From positions 27,204,822-27,268,821 of the forward strand of contig CAIIXF020000008.1 of NCBI GenBank assembly GCA_903813345.2: a stretch of 64,000 bases of DNA, read 5' to 3'. Of this stretch, positions 55,759 through 64,000 are shown in pieces; the stretch's first letter is position 1, and each line of letters begins with the position of its first letter. This DNA is from Owenia fusiformis. Taxonomy: Eukaryota > Annelida > Polychaeta > Sabellida > Oweniidae. Made by a program: the position numbers and the translations under genes. Under the pieces are notes generated by a model that was given only the letters and a program-made list of their open reading frames with translations, ran no database searches and was not told where the DNA came from.

Positions 55759-58700
55759 ACTCACTCTGAACTCACGTGATAAAATACGGCATCTTGATTG
55801 GTTACTACTCGTGTTGTCATGACGCGAAAAGCAGTAGTAAACACTGAATATGTTAATGAACTGCCATATATGGAACAATTGTCTTTCTGATTGGTTAACT
55901 TTAAACGCGTCCTAAATGAATATAGTAGTTGTAGTAAATGATTCATTGATAACTCTGAAAGTGGGCGTGACCAGCTTCATTTTGACACCAAATTCAAGAT
56001 GTTTCAAATCAAAATGGCCTCGCAAGACGAGGTTGAAATATCAGCAATTTGATACTGATATGGTCTATGATAGATCAAAATTGCCTGCCCCGCGTCACAT
56101 GTCACGTGAGCCTATATTTGTTGAAAAGTGAAAGAGATAGTGACACTTTTTAATCTTAAGTTTATACCAATATTACAAACAGATATCTATTTTTTTCATT
56201 ATATATTTATTTCTTCATTATACATACATTTGTTTTATACTACATTGATTTATTTTTGCAAAACCTTTGCTATTAGATCTTTAATGTTGCGACTTGCACG
56301 CAGGGCCTTGTGTGTCCTCGATATAAATTAGAAAATTAATGCAAGTCGATCGGGGATAAAATAACTCAGGAATGGTAGCAAAACGTCACAGGATAGCATA
56401 AATAATGTAAATTACGGATTTTTACAAAGCAAGAGGTTTTATTGAACTATTGAACATCTTCTTTCATAGAGTTCCTCTTTTTAAAAAGCAAAATCTGGTT
56501 TTAGTAAATGGTGACATCAAAATTTGAAATTGGCTGAGAATGCATTAAGCCAAGCCATTCAAATTTGTTGCAAATGATTTGTATTGATACATTAAACTAC
56601 TATAGTAAAGAAATAAAAAGTAGATAAAACTCTAAAATTGTCATAACTATGGCCATAGACAGCATTAAAGATATTTAGCATATGAATGTATCTCATCTCA
56701 TGAAAATCCATCAAATTAAGATTCTCCATGGTATTACTGATCAAGGCGATCTTAAATATTTTAAGATTGATATGACATGTCCTATTTTTATGACCCACCT
56801 TGTATTTATTATTCAGACTGATCAGAAAGGCCTACGCATTCTGGCTAGCAATATAAGACACAAAATCATCTAACTAGAAACACTGTGTCAACTTATTAAA
56901 TGTGGTCTCCAGGGTTTGTATAGAGGTATTTAAATCTCTTCTTCATCTTACAAAAATAATTTGGGCTGGTTTTTGACCAACAAAGTGAAAGCCGTGTGCA
57001 CGCGGAGTGAGATTGAGTACCATAATGCAGCACTGATGGATAGAAAGCCTCAAAAGCATTTTGTATTTCTGCCTGTCGCGGTTTCAAAAATGCTGCGTTA
57101 TATTAATGTACTGATAGGTTAAAATCGCAATAAAGGAATAGACAAATTAAAAAATTCTGGAAATAAATAAAAATGAGAAAGTTTTTATAGCCCACCCTGT
57201 ACATGCTAAAATCGAATTAAAATACATGGAACAGTTACACAAATGCTTGCGATATTTTGGTCAGAGTTGTATTTAGTATATCTAACCATTCACCATTTTC
57301 AAAATTTTAATTTTGGATCTTTGAAATAGAGTCTCGTAGAGTCTTAGAATCTAGTCTTATAGAGTCTTACTAGCATTTAGGCATCACATTTTTGACCAGG
57401 TCCAAGACAAACCTATGCACCATGACAGCAAAAAGTATATGTGAACGCATGCGCAGAGAGAAATGAATGTACATTCCGTTCAATGATAAAAGCGTGAATC
57501 TAGCACAAGAATAAAATTTGAACATATACACAATGAAGATGCGCCTCTTCTTCAGTTAGCAGTCTTTTATATTTTAGTGAGTCTGAAAGATATTATTACA
57601 TGTTCCCTAAAGATAGTAATTAAATTAAATCATTTATTTCTGATGTATTAATATGGCAGATGTCGATAGCAAAACAGATTCATTTTATAATAGAGAAATA
57701 ACAATAAATATATGTTTTCATCTCTTGAATAGATAATGCTTGATCTTAGACTCTTTGAAGAATGCATTTTCGGTTAGTTTTTCTTTATACTAATTTTAAA
57801 TATATGATTGCGTATAACTATAACAATGTGTTATAATTTTACATTGTACTTTCTTAACATGTCATTATGAAAATATGCAATGTATCAATAAAGGTGCGTA
57901 ACTAGATATATCTGTTGAAAACCGTCTGGAAATTATGCTATCTTAGATGAATATGGTGTATAAAGCAAAACAAGACTAATGTCTCCACCCCTGCTCAAGG
58001 CCATGAAACATTAAACCATATTTTCGTATTTTCATTACCGCATGATGCAAGTCAACTAAGCAATTAAATATAAAAAGAATGATATTTGAACTTGCAAACG
58101 TTATATTTCCTTTACACTTTGGGGAGTCTTTCTATAGTTCCCCAGTCAATTTATAACACAATCGTCAATTACACTTTGTAAAGGAAATAGTAATTTGTAG
58201 AAAAACGTATTCTGATAATTACAAGCCACGAAGGTGTATGTTTGATATTATAAAATACATTCACACAAATCATAATGAATTATGTTAAATCCAACAAAAT
58301 GGTAACGGTGAACGATGCTCATTCAATAACGTTGAGGTTGGATGAAACAATTATTTTAAAATTTGTGATTTTTTATATATTTGCATTGTATACAAGGTAT
58401 TGAATAAGTTACAGTTTACATTTTCTGTACAAAAATGGGATATTCTATATTGAAATAATGTTCTTTTGCTCAATGTTTCGCTGTGACATATTGTTTTCTA
58501 ATTTACAGATTGATGGCAAGAGTTGTTTGTCTGCACTTTTTTGTTTCAAACATTTCTACATTGACAAAAATGACTCCTTAGCATTTTCACCAGTCCAGCT
58601 GAGGGACAGAAAGACAAAGTAACTGAATTTATGTGCTCTTTTTTGTACTTGTTATGCACGTTTTCAATAATTTCAAAATCTCCTGTATGCATGTGTGTAG

Positions 58701-61480
58701 ATGTGTAGATTGTAAAATGTAAGAGATGAACAATAAAAAAATAAATAAATAAGATGTCATACGGAATGCTTTCATCATCATAGGATTAGTTCTAATTTTG
58801 AACTGGTAGACTTGGTCACAGGCATCATGAGAAAGCATGCCCTTCATATCTAGTAGCTTCTTCTGAGAATGATATTTCTAGTTGAAGGCAGAAAGATATA
58901 ATGAATATCAGAATGGGTCTCAGGGTTTCATTTTTATGTTTATGCCACACGAGAAATATCTTTCAAGTAAGCCACAGTTCTACCTTTGAATCAGAATGGC
59001 TGACTTCTGGCTTAATATTATTGAAATAAATGGCCTAAAAAGAGTTCCTTTTCTGAGAGTTTTTCCTCTTTAAAAAGTTTTAATTATTTTCCGCGTCGTA
59101 TTGTTAAAGTTCCAAAAATGACATCAAAATGAAATCGTGACATAAAATATGGATACCACACATGTTCTCAAAGAACAGACAGTCGGTAAAAATCTTAAAA
59201 TCTGAATAATGTAATTAAAACTGAATCACCCCAGACAAATTAATCAATGCACAAATCATCAGTACCAATTTAATTTTTCAAAATGCATTAAAAAATTAAA
59301 GTCAGATTTTAATGATTGCAAGCTTTAAGAGGTTGCGTAATGCCATCCCATGTCCCTATGCAACCCTACACCTTCGCTTTGTATGAACGCCTCGTTATGA
59401 ACGCCGATAAGATCTGTATAGAATACGTGTGATAATAATACTTTAATTCATCAAAAACTATCAAAAATTAATATACTATTTTGGACAGCTAAAACAATGA
59501 TCAATCAAACTATCGTACAAACAACACTTTTGGATTGATGAAAAATCTTAACCACGCCTTAGAATGGATTTAATGTAACGAAATGGTAACAACCCCGAGC
59601 TTGTATATAAACAATGCTAAGCATAGTCACAGTAATGATATAATCCGCTTTACTTAATCTTTTGAACTTTTAACTACAGCAACATCACAACACAATAAAC
59701 CACAAGTGCGCAATAAATGGGATTCATTTGGAAAATTATCGTATCTTTTTTCACTTTTCTAATTACTGAAACTTGACACTAGGTATGTGGATATTACAAT
59801 CATGATTGCTTCGTTGGACCATATGTGACAACTGACAACATCTTCGGGACCGGTTACCCAAATGATATCATTGCTTTAAAATAGTTAGGTAATCCCGAGA
59901 AGGCAATTTATTGATGGAATAACAAAGTCAACACGTAAAAACATATCATGCAAATGACAGACTCTTAATTTTCATTAAAATGGCAGTTTCTAAGAAAGAT
60001 AATTATTACTTATCATAAGGTTCGATTGATGATATTGTTTACGGGACACAAAAGGCGACGTTATAAATAGTATAGTTGTAATTAATTAACGCAACGTTTA
60101 CTAAAGTAAATAGTAGATGTAATTAAGCACAACACCTAGCCAACAATACAAAAAATCGCAGAATGAAATGTAGAAAATTAAAACTTTTTTTTGTAATTAC
60201 AACTATATGATAAAATGAGCACATTGCCAGTCGCTGGTGGCCGATACGCACCAGATCACTTTAGTTAATCAACTTTTTAGATTAAAACGAAGTGAAGAAT
60301 TTAATCGTCGTACTTTTTCAGATGTCTGATCATTGGTATTGATAACATGATAATATATTAACTTTCAAATCAAAGTGTAATTCAGAATCCAACGATTCTT
60401 CAAAACCGATCTAGCGCCGAGCATTTGGCGACTTAGATAAGGCCACCTTTGACTCCGGGTCAAAATCTTTTGCATTATCGCCCATCACCATACTGTTTTC
60501 AAACATTGTATTCATTGATTACGTATTTTGCTCCGAAAAAGGTGTTAAATATCACAGTAAAAAACTGTTTTTGAAAGATATATGCTAGTTTGTAATTTCT
60601 ACTGATCCGCTGATAGTGTCAACTGGGATTCCTGATCAAAGAAATGTTAGTTTTCAAATGGATTTGAGGTGTCTTATTACAATACAGGTTGTGGGTAGTC
60701 ACAGTGAATTGTCAAACAAAATTGTAGCATATCTTTTTGGTTTTGATATTGTATACTTTAGTTGTGATATGATATCGCCTTTGAAGTTGTTCGATCATCC
60801 CAGGGTCTTGGACTAGTTTCAAAACACATTCTCTATTCATTCGTATTCCCCTTCACGCCCAAAAGCCCGCTCTGGTTTAACGTGTGGTTAGGAACACTGT
60901 ACTGGTGAAATCATTTGCGGATACGAGGTGTGTTCATTCATTTTTGGTTTAGGTCTGTGACATCAAATTGTTTTTTTGATAGACAAATAATGGTTTGACG
61001 AGGATATTTCAGAAGTTAAGTATTGGAGTTTGAACGAATTACACGAGTACAGATCTTGCAAAAATGAAAAATCAAACATGATGATATGATATGATGATAA
61101 TTGAAGTAGTGAATAGGTTATAGATTATCATTTTAAGTGGTTGTCATATACCATATAGACTGCGAAAAATTATAATCATTACTTTCGGAGTATTGCATTG
61201 TATTAAAGTAGTATGGATGTAGGAAGCGTTCATTTTTGATTTACAAGTTAGTTGAAACATTGATTTTTTCTTTTTCAAATAGTATTTATTTATTTATTTA
61301 TTCATTTTCTATTTATTTTTTTTAATTTCAGAGAAGAAAAAAACATGTTATAGTATTTATTAGTGTAATCAGAGACATAATTGTAAAAGGTGTTGCATCA
61401 ATGTAGATTCCTATTTGTTTGTATCAACTAATTTATGGAGATAAATGAGCTAAACTTTACAATTTAAAAAGGCGATTTCC
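55759..61480. other. Noncoding DNA, no gene recognised
   Basis: AT-rich. Two inverted CCAAT words lie near 55797 and 55890 in a less AT-rich stretch to about 56115, which may belong to a promoter. Short direct repeats occur near 57330-57370 (GAGTCTTA) and 59383-59400 (TATGAACGCC). An (ATTT)n-like run lies near 61285-61310. No exon was supported. Confidence 0.3.
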
Positions 61481-61483
61481 TGA

Positions 61484-61810
61484 TTTATTTATTTTAATTC
61501 ATTTATTTTTTTAGCCTCCAATACTGAACAATAGTCTAACAATTAAAACAATCTTACACTATACCTTATGCTAATTAAACAATTACAATATCATGAATTA
61601 TACATGTATACATAAGCAAAATTTAGACCCAAAATAACAATGGATACATCTGCCAAAAAATCTTCTTTGGTGCATAATTGAGACATTCTTACATGAAATA
61701 ATCAAAACATTATCCCAATTTTCCATTGGGAACTCCATGCCTAAAATAATGTTATAAAAAACCTCACTTGAAAGTTTCTTAAATGTAGGATTTTCCTTAA
61801 TCAAATTTTC
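61484..61810 (-). mobile_element. Possible LINE 3' fragment (minus strand)
   Basis: On the minus strand a frame of about 68 codons (61598-61804) reads FYNIILGMEFPMENWDNVL and more. It resembles the far C-terminal end of L1/Tx1-type LINE ORF2 proteins in its I/L-G-x-x-F-P…W spacing. It is followed by an A-rich tail with AAAT units (61516 down to 61484), as at a LINE 3' end. The resemblance is weak and from memory. Confidence 0.25.
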
Positions 61811-62253
61811 AATATACGGTCAATATAGTATTGCCTTGGTCTTCTTATACTTTTTTTTTACTGCTGATCTCTAATACTTATGAATAATCAACGTAGTAAT
61901 TCGCTATAGTTGATACAACATTTATGTAACCATATTGACCATTAAAAATAAGTTTCTGTGCAATATTGCAATTAAAGCTGGACTTCGCTCCGAAACGCAA
62001 TCTTGGGTTGTTTCGGGGGTGAACTTTATCATTTTGAGCTTAATGAAAGATTATAGAATGATGAACAAATGGGGCAAATCTTGTGTAAAAATACTTACGA
62101 TAAATGTGTCATTTCAAAGATTTTTCATTGAATTTGCTTCGATCGGAGCCGGCGATATGATTTTGGAAAGGTTTCTAAATGAAGAACGTGACGTCACTTC
62201 CGAATCATAGCATTCAAAATAAGTAACGTTCAATTACTTCGACTATTCATAAA

Positions 62254-62323
62254 AACACGGTGGTGTAGCGGTAGAATCCTCGCTTAGAGCGCGGGAGGCC
62301 CGGGTTCGAATGCCGCATTCGCC
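62254..62323 (+). tRNA. tRNA-Gly-like sequence with AGA at the anticodon position (pseudogene or tRNA-derived)
   Basis: The sequence aligns without gaps to metazoan tRNA-Gly over its first ~58 positions. The D-loop GCGGTAGAAT, the anticodon stem CTCGC/GCGGG (62279-62283 with 62291-62295), GGCCCGGG and the T-loop TTCGAAT (62305-62311) can all be seen. The anticodon loop is TTAGAGC, giving AGA (serine) in place of a glycine anticodon, with none of the long variable arm of a serine tRNA. The acceptor stem (AACACGG with ATTCGCC) hardly pairs, and position 61 is G, which breaks the G53-C61 pair. Runs of five and seven T follow directly (62324-62336), as a Pol III terminator would. It is probably a tRNA pseudogene or the head of a tRNA-derived repeat, possibly still transcribed. 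Confidence 0.55.
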
Positions 62324-62336
62324 TTTTTATTTTTTT

Positions 62337-64000
62337 AACTAAATGATTGTTCTTTGATATTACGCAAAAAACAATTTTTATTTACATAAACTTTATATTA
62401 GAGCTTGAAAATGTAAAAACAATATATGTCAACATATTGCGTTTTGGAGTTAACCGCAGAGAAACAATCAACTATTACACAAATATCGCATCTCGGCTCT
62501 TGAACGATTAATTCCTTATGCTCGTGAATGTGTGCGTTGTGTAAGTGACACATTTATTCACCGAAGATATGAAAGGAAATATTTTTATTAATAAAAAGAT
62601 TTCGCAACGCAGTTTATAGCGTGTTCACAAATCTCTTTTACGTTTATAACTTATGAAAGTGTGTGTATCACGTCATCATTTTTTACGCAGCACCATCCAT
62701 TTATAAGGAGCCATCGCTTATAAGAATATGGGGCAGATTAAATTAACAATTTTACTAAAAAGTGGCCCAGTATTTACCTCTTTGATTAAATTAGAATAAA
62801 TGCACGGCATTATTGAGGTGGACGCAAAAATGAGCACGCAATTTAAATAGCCCCGGGGTAGAACTCAATGGGGTCTTTCTCTACACATTCTCTCATCTTA
62901 CGTTCTATAGAACTACAATTATCTTCATCTATGTGTATTTATATCAAGCACGTCGTGAATCTATAGGATACTTTACATGTTAAATAGTGGAGAAAACATC
63001 TCATTTTCTGTGGAAGGAACATTTTGAATGAAACTGATCTGGCCTAGTCTAGACGTTTGTTTTTACCCGGGACGCTAGCCTTTTAGCCAGGGCCTAATTA
63101 TAGCCTAGAGAAACGGGAATCCCACCCTGTGGCTAATTGCTGAATACTTTCACATTCAGTGTAGTTCCCACCTTGAGAAAACTGGCGACAAACTACATGT
63201 GTTTTGAATCCTTTTGTACACAAGAAATCATTCCAAGATTATTTCCATTCAAGATAATTACTGTACGGAGAATACGTACCCGTTTTTTGGATAATTTATG
63301 GGATACCCTACTCTTCTGTTTCTATTCAAAGTTTCACGCTATGTCACACCGAAACTACAAATCACTCATTTTGACAATATTCCGGCTTTAAGTAGGATAA
63401 AACAGTATCTACTATCAGGGGGCCCTTGAATGATGTCATCAACTGAGATTTGCCATTTTTCAGAGATTCACCTCTGACATAAGTCATGTGACCCGTGACC
63501 GTGACTGGAGGGAGCCAATTACAACAAGGAAGTGCCAACTTATGTTTACTTTCTCTTGCTGTGATGTAAAATGGATTCTCTGTCGCAGAAAGTATCAATG
63601 ATACATATACAGTTATTTACTATAGTGAACAGAACTTGAGATATCTCATAGCCTCTGCTTGAAGAGTGATGAGAGATTTCAGGCTATAAGGGCGAAAATC
63701 ATGTTTCAATAAGGTCTCTTCTCATACGTGTCACATATAGTTAAAGGCGGCGCAAATATTATTTCATGTTAACTTGGATTTCCGTATTCATTTTCATCTC
63801 CCATCACACCCTAACTGCAAAAATAGCTCCTAACTATAAACCTGACACATATTTTGAAATAAAATATTGTTTAAGAATTTGTAACTTAACACAATTAGCG
63901 AAGTTTGACGACTAATTATAATCTTATTGTTTTGTTGGAATTGATTTATGAACTGGTGGCTCGAGGCTGAAGCGATAAGCTAAACCACCTACCAGGTCTT
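62337..64000. other. Noncoding DNA to the end of the window
   Basis: AT-rich with small less AT-rich patches at about 62845-62880 and 63040-63130. No gene was recognised. The last ~60 bases are GC-richer and may be the edge of a repeat. Confidence 0.3.

Noticed and set aside
63935-64000. tRNA-like wording at the right edge (minus strand, GGTGGTTTAGC)
   Set aside because: Only a possible A-box is present. No B-box (GGTTCGA) or clover-leaf stems could be found before the window ends.

Overview
The window looks like nuclear DNA of an invertebrate animal. It is AT-rich, gene-poor, has spliced genes with long introns, and contains non-LTR retrotransposon remains, small foldback elements and many minisatellites. 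The best anchor is a SIX1/2 (sine oculis class) homeobox gene. Its SIX domain and homeodomain are nearly those of other bilaterians, but its C-terminal tail is not the vertebrate one. A mollusc or another lophotrochozoan is my best guess; this is inference and the sequence does not prove it.

Left end (1-5.2 kb): the 3' part of a decayed LINE of the L1/Tx1 type, with a partly duplicated 3' UTR and an A-rich tail. It is followed by the last two visible exons of a gene whose protein has a chymotrypsin-fold (PA clan) protease-like domain with all three catalytic positions (H, D, S), preceded by a short charged helical region and with no visible secretion signal. The 5' exons of this gene lie outside the window or are not recognisable in it; the LINE would then sit in one of its introns.

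5.2-24.4 kb: no gene that I can name. It holds an 18-copy 20-bp minisatellite with a higher-order structure, foldback/MITE-like elements at 5.8 and 6.9 kb, several degenerate tandem repeats, a cluster of hairpins at 17.8 kb, and a promoter-like stretch with a small cysteine-rich open frame at 19.7-20.1 kb.

24.4-34 kb: the SIX1/2 locus on the plus strand. It has a candidate upstream regulatory element, CCAAT boxes, exon 1 (SIX domain and homeodomain), a 6.5-kb intron with several homeodomain- and POU-like motifs, and exon 2 (acidic then Q/H/P-rich tail). The two exons join in phase to give a 325-residue protein.

34-64 kb: a large region without a recognised protein gene. It contains a 1-kb minisatellite of ~39-bp units, a 52-bp minisatellite with five near-identical copies, a GC-rich foldback at 51.4 kb, a perfect 17-bp inverted repeat carrying E-box and CRE motifs at 54.2-54.4 kb, a coding-like but broken segment at 55.2-55.8 kb, a possible LINE 3' fragment at 61.5-61.8 kb, and a tRNA-Gly-like sequence with a non-glycine anticodon at 62.25 kb. 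In position it looks like the kind of gene desert often found around developmental regulators, so some of it may be SIX1/2 regulatory DNA.

Only two genes are firmly supported, and nothing shows that they work together.
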